64,000 nt of DNA from an uncultured Clostridia bacterium (GTDB lineage Bacteria; Bacillota; Clostridia; UMGS1810): contig CAKSPF010000001.1 of assembly GCA_934481345.1 (NCBI GenBank), positions 467,501-531,500 of the forward strand. The letters are read 5' to 3'. Numbering within the stretch: position 1 is the stretch's first letter; the number at the start of each line of letters is the position of its first letter. Under the pieces are notes generated by a model. It was not told the origin of the DNA. It saw nothing but the letters and a program-made list of their open reading frames with translations, and ran no database searches. Shown here one piece after another: positions 54,262-63,648 of this stretch. Position numbers and translations under genes: made by a program.

Positions 54262-55098
54262 ATGCTGATAGACAATCCGTTTGACAGCAAAAACCCCAGA
54301 ATTATGCGGGCGCCGCGCTACCATCCGAGCAAGGATATTCAGATAATCGAAATCGGCTACAACCGCGTCCCGGCAGGCTTGTGCCAGATGGCAAAAAGGG
54401 ACGTCTATATCCTGCACTACGTTATAAACGGAAAAGGAAATTTTTTAGGGAGCAAATTTGATAAAAACTTCGGCTACCTTGTCGTACCGAATGAATTTGA
54501 AAAAATCACCGCGGATAAAAAAGAGCCGTATGAAACTTACTGGATTGTATTTAAAGGAAGTCTTGCGCCCAAAATAATAAACGAACTCGGATTTGAAAAA
54601 AAATGCTGCGTATTTCCGTTTGACAGATGTACCGAATGTGCAAAAATACTAAAAGACGCAATGTTTGGTAAGGAATACTCAAACGATATGGACGAGGCAT
54701 ATTCTCTCCTTTCGGCATTTTACAGCATTATTGCCGTTCATACCGGCACCGCGGCAAAAACGGCTATATTCCTCAAACAAACGGCGAAAAGCATTGCAAT
54801 GTATATTGAAAAGTCATATTCCCGTGAAATAAAAATAACTAAGCTTGCCGCCGACTTCAACATCAGCCGCAGCTATCTTTATAATATATTCAGGCAGACC
54901 TTCGGCGTTTCTCCGCAGGAATACCTTATGGCATACAGGATTGAAAAGGCAAAACAGCTTTTAACCGACAGGCGGCAGTCGCTTTCGGTTAAAGAAGTCG
55001 CTTTCTCGGCAGGATTTGACAATCCGCTGTACTTTTCAAGAATTTTTCATAAACGAACCGGAATGACTCCGACTCAGTTTTCAAAAGAAAATTTATAA
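54262..55098 (+). CDS. AraC-family transcriptional regulator
   Basis: A 278-residue regulator, starting at the ATG at 54262 (AAGGAAAG 7 bases upstream) rather than at 54244. A cupin-like sugar-sensing N-domain (RDVYILHYVINGKGNFLGSKFDKNFGYLVVPNEFEKI) precedes two helix-turn-helix motifs: ITKLAADFNISRSYLYNIFRQTFGVSPQEYLMAYRIEKAKQLL and VKEVAFSAGFDNPLYFSRIFHKRTGMTPTQFSKE. It is divergent from the GH65-pgmB operon and probably controls it in response to a glucose disaccharide. Confidence 0.92.
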   Translation: MLIDNPFDSKNPRIMRAPRYHPSKDIQIIEIGYNRVPAGLCQMAKRDVYILHYVINGKGNFLGSKFDKNFGYLVVPNEFEKITADKKEPYETYWIVFKGSLAPKIINELGFEKKCCVFPFDRCTECAKILKDAMFGKEYSNDMDEAYSLLSAFYSIIAVHTGTAAKTAIFLKQTAKSIAMYIEKSYSREIKITKLAADFNISRSYLYNIFRQTFGVSPQEYLMAYRIEKAKQLLTDRRQSLSVKEVAFSAGFDNPLYFSRIFHKRTGMTPTQFSKENL

Positions 55099-55111
55099 AC
55101 AAAATTTCATG

Positions 55112-55149
55112 CAAAAAATAACCGCCCGTTTAAATCATCGGGCGGTTAT
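55112..55149 (-). terminator. Terminator after the sensor-regulator gene
   Basis: Arms ATAACCGCCCG (55118-55128) and CGGGCGGTTAT (55139-55149) form a GC-rich stem. On the minus strand it is followed by TTTTTTGC (complement of 55111-55118). It lies 6 bp after the stop at 55155 and may also slow the convergent AraC transcript. Confidence 0.85.
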
Positions 55150-55154
55150 AATTA

Positions 55155-57098
55155 TCATATTTTATTCAGATGCATCTGTCTGAATTTTCCGGGTGTTATA
55201 CCCTCAAACTTTTTGAATACTCTGATAAATCCTATATCGTTTGAATATCCGACCATGTTTGCAATCTGAAAAACCGTGTATTTTTCGTTTTTCAAAAGCT
55301 CCTTTGCATACTCTATTCTCACACGGGCGATATAGTTCTGTATGTTTTCGTTTTTGTATTTTTTAAACAAAACCGACAGATACTGCCCCGTTATGTTGAA
55401 TTCGTCCGCTATAACGGTATTGCTCAGACAGTTGTTCATATAGTGAGCGTCTATATACTCCTCAATATCGCCGATCATCTTGAGCGCGCGGTTTGACTGA
55501 ATGTCGCGGTAATCGGTTATGCTGCCCGTGCTTGTGCTGAGCGCCGTCATCGCTTCGCTGTACGAAACCGACAGACTGTCGGGGCCTTTTCTGAGAGAGC
55601 TTATGCTTATGTCAACGCCGATGGAAAACTCCTTTGCCATAACGTCCGAAAGCAGAGTGCAGATGAATTTGATATCGTCCACAAACGCCTCGCCGTTCTC
55701 GTCCTCTACATTGATTATAAACACCATGTTTCCCGACGGGTCAATCAGCTTTTCATACACATAAAGAGTGTTTATGAGCTCATATGCCATGTTGTTTACG
55801 GCATAATAAATAATGCTTTTTTCGTTGGCGGGGTAATTCTCTATATCGCCTACGCGCACAATCACCACCGCATAATTATCATACAAAAACGAAAAGCTGA
55901 ATTTCTTGAGCAGTGCATTAACCTTATCGGCACTGCAGCCGGTCGTTATCATTTCTCTCAGAGCGTCGTTTTTCATCTGTTCGCTCTGCTTTGAAATGAC
56001 ATTTTTCATATCCTTGTTGCTTTCCGTCAGTTCCTCTATCACAGAGTGAATGAAGTCCATTTCGTCGTGATAATTGCTTGCCGGGCCCTTGTTTTTGCTA
56101 AGCTTATCCATTACAAGCTGTATGGGGCGGTAATTCTTCTTCAAAAGTATCCTCGAAAGGAATACTCCGAAAATCAGATAACCTATTGTCAAAAATATAA
56201 ATATATATTTAAAACGGGTGATTTCCTTCAAAAATACGCTCTTAGATACGGCAACCATATATATCCAGCCGTTGCTCTTTGATTTTGTGTAAGTAATCAT
56301 TTCCTTTTTGTCGGTAAGCTCGATTACATCGCTGCTCTTAAAGAGGTGCCCCGCGAGTTTCTTCGTGTTAATCTTTGTTTCACGGCTGTTTTTATATATT
56401 ATTTCGCCGTTTTTATCCAGTATCATTGCCGCTTCGCTGTCGGAGCCTGCGCCGTGACTGAGCACACTTCCGAATCTTTCCGGGTTGAGCTGTATGAGCA
56501 GCTTGTAGTCCGACCTCTCGTAGTTTTTCTGCGGAAGGCTCTGCGAATACGTTATGTACGAATGGCTTAGCTGCCCGGAAATACCCGTTCCCCGGAATTT
56601 TTTGTAGTCATAGCTGTTTAAATAGCTTTGTTCAAACTCGGAATAATCTATCTTTTTGTACTGGTCGTTTGTGGCATAAAATTCCTTTATGCTCATAGTT
56701 CCGCTCGGAGAAAGCACAATCTCCTTTTCCGCAATATACAGATATATGTTGTCTGCCGTGTCTGTCCTTGCCTTGACGTCATAGAGTATTCTGCTCAGCT
56801 CCAGATAATTGTTTTCCGCGAACTCATCAGCGCTCCTTTCTCCGGTGCAAAGACTCTGAATAACGGAATTTGCTTCAAAGTTTTCCACCAAAAGCTCCAG
56901 CTCGGAAACATATTTGTCTATAATGTATTTTGACTGTTCAAGCATAGAAATATTATACTTGTAGAAATAATCTATCTTGTCGTTTTCAAATCCCTTGTAT
57001 ACAATGCCGACCATGGTAAGCGAAAAGCAAAGCAAAATCAAATATGATACGAAAAACTTAATGAACAGCTTGCTGCTGTGATAAATTTTTATTTTCAC
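55155..57098 (-). CDS. Membrane-anchored AraC-type sensor-regulator
   Basis: A 647-residue one-protein signalling regulator. Membrane helix 1 (about 12-34, FFVSYLILLCFSLTMVGIVY) and helix 2 (about 295-315, FKYIFIFLTIGYLIFGVFLS) enclose an extracellular sensor of about 260 residues (YLYIAEKEIVLSPSGTMS, ILDKNGEIIYKNSRE, dCache-like). A cytoplasmic linker and a YesN-like middle domain precede the C-terminal AraC helix-turn-helix pair: NTVIADEFNITGQYLSVLFKKYKNENIQNYIARVRIEYAKELL and VFQIANMVGYSNDIGFIRVFKKFEGITPGKFRQM. The start is GTG with GGGAGAG upstream. It probably senses an extracellular sugar and drives the transport operon to its right. Confidence 0.9.
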   Translation of the reverse strand: MKIKIYHSSKLFIKFFVSYLILLCFSLTMVGIVYKGFENDKIDYFYKYNISMLEQSKYIIDKYVSELELLVENFEANSVIQSLCTGERSADEFAENNYLELSRILYDVKARTDTADNIYLYIAEKEIVLSPSGTMSIKEFYATNDQYKKIDYSEFEQSYLNSYDYKKFRGTGISGQLSHSYITYSQSLPQKNYERSDYKLLIQLNPERFGSVLSHGAGSDSEAAMILDKNGEIIYKNSRETKINTKKLAGHLFKSSDVIELTDKKEMITYTKSKSNGWIYMVAVSKSVFLKEITRFKYIFIFLTIGYLIFGVFLSRILLKKNYRPIQLVMDKLSKNKGPASNYHDEMDFIHSVIEELTESNKDMKNVISKQSEQMKNDALREMITTGCSADKVNALLKKFSFSFLYDNYAVVIVRVGDIENYPANEKSIIYYAVNNMAYELINTLYVYEKLIDPSGNMVFIINVEDENGEAFVDDIKFICTLLSDVMAKEFSIGVDISISSLRKGPDSLSVSYSEAMTALSTSTGSITDYRDIQSNRALKMIGDIEEYIDAHYMNNCLSNTVIADEFNITGQYLSVLFKKYKNENIQNYIARVRIEYAKELLKNEKYTVFQIANMVGYSNDIGFIRVFKKFEGITPGKFRQMHLNKI

Positions 57099-57133
57099 AT
57101 TACTCTCCCTTCCGTGACAAACAAACTTTCTTA

Positions 57134-57162
57134 TATATTAATACAAAACGTCATAAATGTAA
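57134..57162 (-). promoter_or_regulatory. Promoter of the sensor-regulator gene
   Basis: On the minus strand TTTACA (57157-57162), a 17-base spacer and TAATAT (57134-57139), about 36 bp before the GTG start. This allows the regulator to be expressed apart from the operon upstream. Confidence 0.7.
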
Positions 57163-57179
57163 ACCGTAATTTAAAAAAA

Positions 57180-58679
57180 TTACAATCTAAACTCTCCGTT
57201 TTTCCAGATTATGTATACGTCTGCCTCACTTCCGCTTATATGCACAACGGGTTTTTCTTCCTCGCTTTTTCTCTTTTCGCAGATAAGGTCTACTGTCCCG
57301 TTCTTTCCGAAAGGATAATTTTTAATTCCGTGGCGCTCCGTGAGATTGACATTCCAGATAATTTGGTTGTTTTGCACGTCGCTTTTTATGCCGAGCACAT
57401 ACTCAAAAAGCACAGCCACCGGCACAAGCCCCGTCCAGCCCACAAAGTCGCCTCTTGCCGAGGAATTTTTTGCAAATTCGTCCGGAGAGTAATTTTCCCA
57501 TACCGTTCCCGTTTTTTCAAAGCACCCAACTACGTTTTCAAGGTGATTTAAGGCTATTTCGTGTGCAAGGATGTCCTTTTTGTATTTTTCAAGGCCTTTT
57601 AAAACCATGTACGTTGTCGGTGCCCACACAGAGCCGCACCAGTAGCCGCCCGTTGTGACGAAGTTTTTGTCCGACGCGGAAAGCGACGGCACTCTGTGAG
57701 TACGGTTAAATTCATTTTTATTTTCAAGATGAGCTATGAAGCTGTCTGCCCTGTCCTGCGGCACAGCGCCGGCGGCAAGCCCCCAGTATGACGCAACGCT
57801 CATTACCTTATTAAGCTTTCCGTTTTTCCACTTGTCATAGTAATATGAGGTTGTACCGTCCCAAAGCTCATCATTTATTATCTTTTCAAGGTGTTTGATT
57901 TCCTCCGTCAGAAATTCGGTTTCATCAAGTCTGCCGAGCTTTTCCGCCATATTTACAAGGCACTTTGCGCTCAGAATCTGCTGAAAACAAATATCAATCC
58001 ATACCTGATGCCCGTGAGAAAAGCTCACGTCATATCCGCTCATAAGCCTCGGTGTGTTGTCCATGCCGCAGCCCCAGCCCGATGACCAGTATGTGCCGTC
58101 GCGCCAGGTGCGATTTTGCATATACCACCTGTGATACGCCATAAGCGGGTCAAACACCTTGGCAAGCCTGTTTTTGTCGCCTGTCGCAGTGTAATATTCC
58201 CACTCGCACCACCCCATTATGTCGGGTCCTGTGCTTATCGGGTCGTGACGGGCAAAATAATCTCCGCCGTCCGACTCCCTTATCTCACGGCATATGAATC
58301 CGTCAAGATGCTGTCTTGCATAGAAGTTGTCCAGCGTTTTCTGAAAGTCAAATGCCCTTCTGCCGTATTTTGCAAACATCAGTATAAATGACGAGTCCCA
58401 CATAAACAGCGCGCCGTTGAAAGCCGTGTCTATAAAATTTGACACAAATCCGCTCCCTGCGGCAGGCTGTTTTAAGTTTCCGAAAGCAATCTGCCACACC
58501 TTGTCATAGCAGTTTATAATATCCTCACGTCCGTCAAAGACGGGTTTCGGAAGCATATCCTTTATGTCCGCGTATTCGGGCAATGCGCTTTTTTCGGCTT
58601 TGGCGCCTATAAAGGCATTGTTTTTCACATACGGCTCCTCAATATAAAACCTTGATTCATTCGGCTGATATGTTCTCAT
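57180..58679 (-). CDS. Trehalase-fold (MGH1/GH37/GH63-like) glycoside hydrolase
   Basis: A 499-residue cytoplasmic enzyme; GGAG is 8 bases before the ATG. An (alpha/alpha)6 barrel is indicated by MWDSSFILMFAKYGRRAFDFQKTLDNFYARQHLDGFICREIRESDG, GWCEWEYYTATGD, YWSSGWGCGMDNTPRL (the G-x-DNTPR element of this fold) and TTGGYWCGSVWAPTTYMVLKGLEKY. The C-terminal GTVWENYSPD supplies the likely catalytic Glu. It resembles amylo-alpha-1,6-glucosidase/MGG hydrolase-like proteins. It is last in the operon of binding protein, permeases and GH3, so it should act on the same imported glycan. The substrate is not known. It is related in fold but not closely in sequence to the protein at 47758. Confidence 0.84.
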   Translation of the reverse strand: MRTYQPNESRFYIEEPYVKNNAFIGAKAEKSALPEYADIKDMLPKPVFDGREDIINCYDKVWQIAFGNLKQPAAGSGFVSNFIDTAFNGALFMWDSSFILMFAKYGRRAFDFQKTLDNFYARQHLDGFICREIRESDGGDYFARHDPISTGPDIMGWCEWEYYTATGDKNRLAKVFDPLMAYHRWYMQNRTWRDGTYWSSGWGCGMDNTPRLMSGYDVSFSHGHQVWIDICFQQILSAKCLVNMAEKLGRLDETEFLTEEIKHLEKIINDELWDGTTSYYYDKWKNGKLNKVMSVASYWGLAAGAVPQDRADSFIAHLENKNEFNRTHRVPSLSASDKNFVTTGGYWCGSVWAPTTYMVLKGLEKYKKDILAHEIALNHLENVVGCFEKTGTVWENYSPDEFAKNSSARGDFVGWTGLVPVAVLFEYVLGIKSDVQNNQIIWNVNLTERHGIKNYPFGKNGTVDLICEKRKSEEEKPVVHISGSEADVYIIWKNGEFRL

Positions 58680-58700
58680 GTCAGATACTCCGTTTCGTTT

Positions 58701-60254
58701 TTATAGTTTCACGGGCGAAAAAGATGAAAACGGTATCTCCCCTGCCGCCGCCTTTACGAATGCCTCCACGCTTGGCGAAAGCATGGAATATGCGTTTACA
58801 TAAGTAAGCGCCCTCTCAAAATACTGGTTGCCGAAGTACGGCGAGCCGAAGGAAACAACGATTGTTTTCTCCGTTCCAACCTGGAGGGAAACCGCGATTT
58901 TTGCCGCCTCCGAGGAATGAAAATCCAAAAAGCCCATAGGTCTGAACGGCCTTGAAAACAGCGCGTACAGCACAAGGTCGTAGTTTTCAAATTCCTCTCT
59001 TTTTATACCGTCTTTTAAGTATACGGCTTCAAACCCTCTCTCGCCGAGCAGGCTGCAAAGGTACTCAGCCTCTTTTAATGACGGTTCGTGGTGCGTAATC
59101 GGGATTACACCTATTTTTTTGAATTTTTCGCACGACAACGGAAAGAATTTTCCGTTATCCCTTATAAGCGTAACAGAGCTTTCGGCGGTTTTTCTCTGAG
59201 TTTGCCGCACAAATTCCCTGTCGCGTCCGCTTAAACTTATCGGGTGATTGTCCTTTTTGAACAATCCCATTTTTTCTTTCATTTCCAATATGCGCGAAAC
59301 TGCGTCGTCGAGTCTTTTCATCGGAACATAGCCGTTGTTTACGGCATCCGCCATGTTTTTCACATAGTTTTCCGTGGGCCAGAGCAGCATGTCGCACCCT
59401 GCCCTAAAGCTCTCTATTTCAGCAATCTCCTTTGTTGGATACCAGCCGTTAAATCCGCCCATGTTCAGCGCGTCCGTCACCGCCACTCCGCCAAAGCCCA
59501 TTTCCCCTTTGAGCAGGTTTTCTATAAGCTCATGCGAGAGTGTAGCCGGCAGCTTCATGCCGTTTTTAAAAACTTCTTTCTGATATGACGGCAGGGTGAT
59601 ATGCCCCGGCATTACCGAATAAACTCCCGACCTGATAACCGCCTCAAATACCCTGCCCGACTTTTTCTTCCACTCGTCAAAATCAAGGGTATTGTTTGTC
59701 GTGACCAAGTGCTGGTCGCGGTAGTCAAGACCGTCGCCGGGGAAGTGCTTTGCACATGCCGCAAGTCCGTTGTCCTGCATACCCTTTATAACCTGAACCA
59801 GCAGTCTTGACGCAAGGTCGGGATTGTCCGAAATGCTCCTTACGTTGACAAGCGGATTTCTCGGATTGAGATTTAAGTCGCATACGGGCGAGAAAGACCA
59901 GTTCGCCCCCACACTCCTTGCCTCGAGAGCGGTAGCCTTACCGTAATCGTATGCGGTTTCTTCGCTGTTTGCGGCGCCGAGGTTCATAAGGTACGGCAGG
60001 ACTGTAAGCCCCTTCAGCATGCTTCCGCAGCCGTTCTCAAAATCCGAGGTAATGAGAATGGGAATGTCCGCATTGTCTATGTACTCATTTAGCGTGTTTC
60101 TTGCAGCCTCCAGCCCCATTTCGTCGGCTTCGGTTATGATTTCGCCGAAGAAAAAAGCCGCTCCGACCTTGTCGGAAATAAACCTGTCCTTGTCAACCTT
60201 TATTATAACCGTCTGAAGTATCTTTTCGGTTAAAGTCATGTCCGTAATTTTCAT
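58701..60254 (-). CDS. GH3 family glycosidase (NagZ-like)
   Basis: A 517-residue enzyme without signal peptide. The (beta/alpha)8 domain has PILITSDFENGCGSMLKGLTVLPYLMNLGAA, GANWSFSPVCDLNLNPRNPLVNVRSISDNPDL, AACAKHFPGDGLDYRDQHLVT and GFGGVAVTDALNMGGF, where D261 is the nucleophile. The Asp-x-His pair (RDQH) on the mobile loop is the acid/base dyad of the NagZ branch and is kept, while the usual PGHG is PGDG. A C-terminal alpha/beta domain of about 170 residues is present. NagZ-branch enzymes act on beta-N-acetylhexosaminides or related beta-linked sugars, by hydrolysis or phosphorolysis. GGCGGAG lies close to the ATG. The position between permease and hydrolase genes says it processes the imported oligomer. 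Confidence 0.88.
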   Translation of the reverse strand: MKITDMTLTEKILQTVIIKVDKDRFISDKVGAAFFFGEIITEADEMGLEAARNTLNEYIDNADIPILITSDFENGCGSMLKGLTVLPYLMNLGAANSEETAYDYGKATALEARSVGANWSFSPVCDLNLNPRNPLVNVRSISDNPDLASRLLVQVIKGMQDNGLAACAKHFPGDGLDYRDQHLVTTNNTLDFDEWKKKSGRVFEAVIRSGVYSVMPGHITLPSYQKEVFKNGMKLPATLSHELIENLLKGEMGFGGVAVTDALNMGGFNGWYPTKEIAEIESFRAGCDMLLWPTENYVKNMADAVNNGYVPMKRLDDAVSRILEMKEKMGLFKKDNHPISLSGRDREFVRQTQRKTAESSVTLIRDNGKFFPLSCEKFKKIGVIPITHHEPSLKEAEYLCSLLGERGFEAVYLKDGIKREEFENYDLVLYALFSRPFRPMGFLDFHSSEAAKIAVSLQVGTEKTIVVSFGSPYFGNQYFERALTYVNAYSMLSPSVEAFVKAAAGEIPFSSFSPVKL

Positions 60255-60263
60255 ATACTCCGC

Positions 60264-61145
60264 CTACCCCTTAATTCCGCTCAGGGTAAAGCCCTGAATG
60301 ATGTATTTCTGAAAGAAGATAAACAGTATTGTCGGCGGTAAAATCGAAAACGTGAGCAGTATTACAAGCTCGTCGAGCGCTATCTGGTTTTGTATTGTAA
60401 AGAGCTCCACCATAACCGTTATCTTTGTTTTGTCCCTGAGCACCAGAAACGGCCAGAAAAAGTCCGACCATGCCTCTTTTAGTGTAAGTATTACCATTGT
60501 AACCACTACCGGTATACACAGCGGAAGTATTATCTTGGGTATAATGCGGAATTCTCCGCAGCCGTCAATTCTTGCCGCCTCAATCAGCGCCTGGGGCAGA
60601 CCGTCAAAGAAGCTTTTGAATACTATTATCTTAAACGCGCTTGCTCCGTACATGAGCCATATCGGTATATTTGTGTTTATCAGGTTTACTTTCAGTACAG
60701 GAAAACTGAGTATGTTTTTGTATACAGGAACCATAGCCGTAGCGTTCGGAACCATGAGCGAAAACATAATCAGCATCATAACCAGGCTTATTCCCTTAGG
60801 CTTCAGCCTTGAAATAACGTAGCCTGCAAGTCCGTTCATAACTACAGATGTGATTATGCAGCCGACCGTGAGCACAATTGTGTTTACATAATATTTTACA
60901 AAGTCGTACTTTGCCCATACCTGCGATATTTTGTCAAGGTTAAAGCTTTTCGGAATGATTGTCGGCGGCATTGCGTAAAATTCCTTCACGTCCTTTACTG
61001 CCGACATCATAACCCATATCGGCGGAAACAGGCATATGAACGCCGTTATTGCCAGTATCAGAAAAATCAGCCAGTACAAAAGCTTGTATTTCGGTTTTTT
61101 TATGTCTATTGAGCTTATCAGCCCCATTTTATTCTTGTATTGCAT
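60264..61145 (-). CDS. CUT1 sugar ABC transporter permease (MalG type)
   Basis: A 293-residue membrane protein with about six hydrophobic segments: LLYWLIFLILAITAFICLFPPIWVMMSAVK at the start, NGLAGYVISRLKPKG, the EAA loop LIEAARIDGCGEFRIIPKIILPLCIPVV, and the end QKYIIQGFTLSGIKG, all typical of MalG-type permeases. GGGGG precedes the ATG. It pairs with the permease 15 bp upstream and starts 10 bp before the GH3 gene in transcription order. Confidence 0.93.
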   Translation of the reverse strand: MQYKNKMGLISSIDIKKPKYKLLYWLIFLILAITAFICLFPPIWVMMSAVKDVKEFYAMPPTIIPKSFNLDKISQVWAKYDFVKYYVNTIVLTVGCIITSVVMNGLAGYVISRLKPKGISLVMMLIMFSLMVPNATAMVPVYKNILSFPVLKVNLINTNIPIWLMYGASAFKIIVFKSFFDGLPQALIEAARIDGCGEFRIIPKIILPLCIPVVVTMVILTLKEAWSDFFWPFLVLRDKTKITVMVELFTIQNQIALDELVILLTFSILPPTILFIFFQKYIIQGFTLSGIKG

Positions 61146-61160
61146 CCTATAACCCCCTGC

Positions 61161-62078
61161 CTAATTTTTCGATCTTGTCATTCTGAAATACACTATGCTT
61201 CCTGCAATCAGAATCAGGCACACTATAACGCTCAGTGCATTCGCCTTGTCTATCGCGCCTTCGCTGAACATATAGTTGTATGTAAGCATCATAACCGTGG
61301 TAGACGCCTCGTTGGGGCCTCCGCCCGTCATGGCAAGCGGTTTTTCAAATGACTGGAACACACCCAGAATCTGCATTATCGCAGTAACCTTTACAAGCGA
61401 GCTCAAATGCGGCAGTGTTATGTATCTCAGCTTTTTCCAAAATCCCGCTCCGTCCATCGCCGCCGCTTCATAGAGCGACAGATCCACCGACTGCAAATCG
61501 GCAAGATACAGTATCGTAGAGCTTCCGAAGCCGCTCCATGTGGAAACTATCGTAATAATCAGTATCGTAAGGCGCGAATCCTGAAGCCATTGGCAAGACG
61601 GCAGGTTAAGCCAGCCGAGCACCACATTCAGAAAGCCGTCGTCGCCGGGCTCAAAAAGGATTTTCCACATTATGGCGGTTACCATACCGGGGATTATTGC
61701 CGGAAAATATACCGAAAATCTGAAAAAACCCTTCCAGTGCACCAGTTCATTCAGCAGTATAGCCATTATAATCGGTATCGGCAGACCTATCACAAGCGAC
61801 CAAAGTGTGTATTTGCACGAGTTCCACATCGCCTTTGAAAGCGACGAGTCGCTCAATACGTTTTTGAAATTCTCCCAGCCGACAAATTCCTGAATTTCAA
61901 ACCCTCTTGTTTTGAAAAACGCAAGTATTCCGCTGGAGATAAAGGGCTGCCAGTTGAATACCATAAAGCCTATCAGCGCCGGAGCAATCAAAATCCACGC
62001 TATAGCGTCCTTTCTGATGCCTGCCAGTCCCTTTTCAAAGGATTTATTGAATTTTTTTGAATTAATTCTGTCTGTCAT
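61161..62078 (-). CDS. CUT1 sugar ABC transporter permease (MalF/UgpA type)
   Basis: A 305-residue membrane protein: RKDAIAWILIAPALIGFMVFNWQPFISSGILAFF, VGWENFKNVLSDSSLSKAMWNSCKYT, the EAA loop LYEAAAMDGAGFWKKLRYITLPHLSSLV, and PLAMTGGGPNEASTTVMMLTYNYMF, the last a hallmark of UgpA/MalF-type subunits. AGAGGA precedes the ATG. It follows the binding-protein gene by about 30 bp. Confidence 0.93.
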   Translation of the reverse strand: MTDRINSKKFNKSFEKGLAGIRKDAIAWILIAPALIGFMVFNWQPFISSGILAFFKTRGFEIQEFVGWENFKNVLSDSSLSKAMWNSCKYTLWSLVIGLPIPIIMAILLNELVHWKGFFRFSVYFPAIIPGMVTAIMWKILFEPGDDGFLNVVLGWLNLPSCQWLQDSRLTILIITIVSTWSGFGSSTILYLADLQSVDLSLYEAAAMDGAGFWKKLRYITLPHLSSLVKVTAIMQILGVFQSFEKPLAMTGGGPNEASTTVMMLTYNYMFSEGAIDKANALSVIVCLILIAGSIVYFRMTRSKN

Positions 62079-62107
62079 TGTAATTCCTCTTTATTTGTAT
62101 AATTGGT

Positions 62108-63499
62108 TTACTGTTTATCGAGAAAATCCTTCTGGAACGTTTCGTTCGTTTCGTGAATAATCTTAGCGCAGTCGGCATTCGGATTTGTTAGAACCTCCTG
62201 CATTGCCGTGGAGAGGAGCGCATACAGATTCTGAGCGCACATCGGTTCCTCCTGACGTACCTTTACCGAATCCGGGCAAGCATTTGTCCACAGTACGGGG
62301 TTTACATTGCTGTATTTCTTATACAGCTTCTCGTCGATTGCGGTACGTTCCTTGTTAACCCAGATTTTAAGCGAGGGCTGTGCAACTACCTTGTTTGACT
62401 TGAGCGATGTCTGAATTGTTTCTTCGAGAGTTTTTTCATATTCTTTTCCTACGTTCGGAGTGATTCCCAGAAGCTCAAACCACTTCATGGCAGCGTCTAC
62501 CTGTTCATCGGTAGTGTCGGGCGAGAACATGTATATATCTCCGCCGACCTGCGAATACTGACCGGCAGGGCCTGCCATAACGGGACCGTATGCAAAGGTG
62601 TCTATCGGAGTTTTGTATTTTGTAACCATTGATGATACTGCGCTTTCCGCAACCATTACCATTCCCACTCTGTCCGTTGCCAGGAGCTTTTGAAGCTCGT
62701 TTGAGTCTACAAGCACATTTGAAGTAAATACATTGTGTTTCCATTTCAAATCCTTTATGTATTCAAGCGCCCGGACAGCCTCGGGTGTATCAAAGGTTGC
62801 AATCCACTTGCCGTCTTTGTTCTGCTTCATGAAATTAACGCCGTAAGACCACGCTATGTTCATAAATGCCCAGCCGCCCTCTTTGTTTGAGGTCTGAATG
62901 GTATAACCGGGGATGCCCGTTTTTTCCTTGATGATTTTTGCCGTTTCCACAAGCTCGTCATATGTTTTCGGAAGCTTAAGACTGCCGTCGGCATTCACAA
63001 GACCTGCTTTTTTAAAGACATTTACGTTATATGCCATGCCTATCATGTAGCCCGAATACGGTATGCCGTAGTATTTGCCGTCTTTCATGGCTATCTTCAT
63101 AATGTCGGCGTTGATGCCCTTGTCATAACCGTATTTTTTCACATACTCGGTTATATCTCTCGCATACCCTGCATTGATTATCTGCTGAGGCTCGGTATAC
63201 GGTTTGCGGTATACGTTCGGAAGCTGGTTTGTAGCGGCAAGCACCATGAAGTTGTCAATGCCATATGCTTCCTCGTCCGGAATAATTGTAATGTTCGGAT
63301 ATTTTTCTTTCATCTTTTCAAGATATGTGTCGTACAATGCGTGTCTTTCGGTGTCCGTTTCACTGTTCGGCCAGTAGCTTACGGTGACAGATACGTTTTT
63401 GTCGTCCGAGTTAACCGTGCCGGTCTTTTTTCCGCAGCCGCTGAGTATCAAAGATGCCGCAAGCATAGTTGTCAAAGCCGATGTCAGAATTTTTCTCAT
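62108..63499 (-). CDS. Extracellular sugar-binding lipoprotein (family 1)
   Basis: A 463-residue lipoprotein with a clear lipobox (ILSGC, Cys about 22). The mature part follows the family-1 solute-binding pattern: VTVSYWPNSETDTERHALYDTYLEKMKEKYPNITI, KYYGIPYSGYMIGMAYNVNVFKKAGLVN, LPKTYDELVETAKIIKEKTG, and DRVGMVMVAESAVSSMV. It captures oligosaccharides for the two permeases that follow. AGAGGG precedes the ATG. First gene of the second transport operon. Confidence 0.93.
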   Translation of the reverse strand: MRKILTSALTTMLAASLILSGCGKKTGTVNSDDKNVSVTVSYWPNSETDTERHALYDTYLEKMKEKYPNITIIPDEEAYGIDNFMVLAATNQLPNVYRKPYTEPQQIINAGYARDITEYVKKYGYDKGINADIMKIAMKDGKYYGIPYSGYMIGMAYNVNVFKKAGLVNADGSLKLPKTYDELVETAKIIKEKTGIPGYTIQTSNKEGGWAFMNIAWSYGVNFMKQNKDGKWIATFDTPEAVRALEYIKDLKWKHNVFTSNVLVDSNELQKLLATDRVGMVMVAESAVSSMVTKYKTPIDTFAYGPVMAGPAGQYSQVGGDIYMFSPDTTDEQVDAAMKWFELLGITPNVGKEYEKTLEETIQTSLKSNKVVAQPSLKIWVNKERTAIDEKLYKKYSNVNPVLWTNACPDSVKVRQEEPMCAQNLYALLSTAMQEVLTNPNADCAKIIHETNETFQKDFLDKQ

Positions 63500-63543
63500 A
63501 AATAAACCCTCTTTCTTTTTTTTGTTTTTATTTTTGTAATTTT

Positions 63544-63573
63544 ATTATATCTTCCGAATTGCCGTAAAGTCTA
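63544..63573 (-). promoter_or_regulatory. Promoter of the second transport operon
   Basis: On the minus strand TAGACT (63568-63573), an 18-base spacer and an exact TATAAT (63544-63549), 45 bp before the binding-protein start. The weak -35 fits an activator-dependent promoter. Confidence 0.6.
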
Positions 63574-63615
63574 TTTCCTGTTTTTTGAAAGCATATTTAA
63601 TTTTTTATAATCCGT

Positions 63616-63648
63616 ACTATCCGTTTTTTAAAAGACTATCTGTTTTTT
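63616..63648. promoter_or_regulatory. Direct-repeat candidate activator site
   Basis: ACTATCCGTTTTTT (63616-63629) and ACTATCTGTTTTTT (63635-63648) differ at one base and are 19 bp apart, 43-75 bp upstream of the -35 box at 63568. This spacing suits the two-half-site binding of an AraC-type regulator, plausibly the one at 55155. A further dyad, ATGCCGC/GCGGCAT, is at 63673-63692. Confidence 0.5.
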
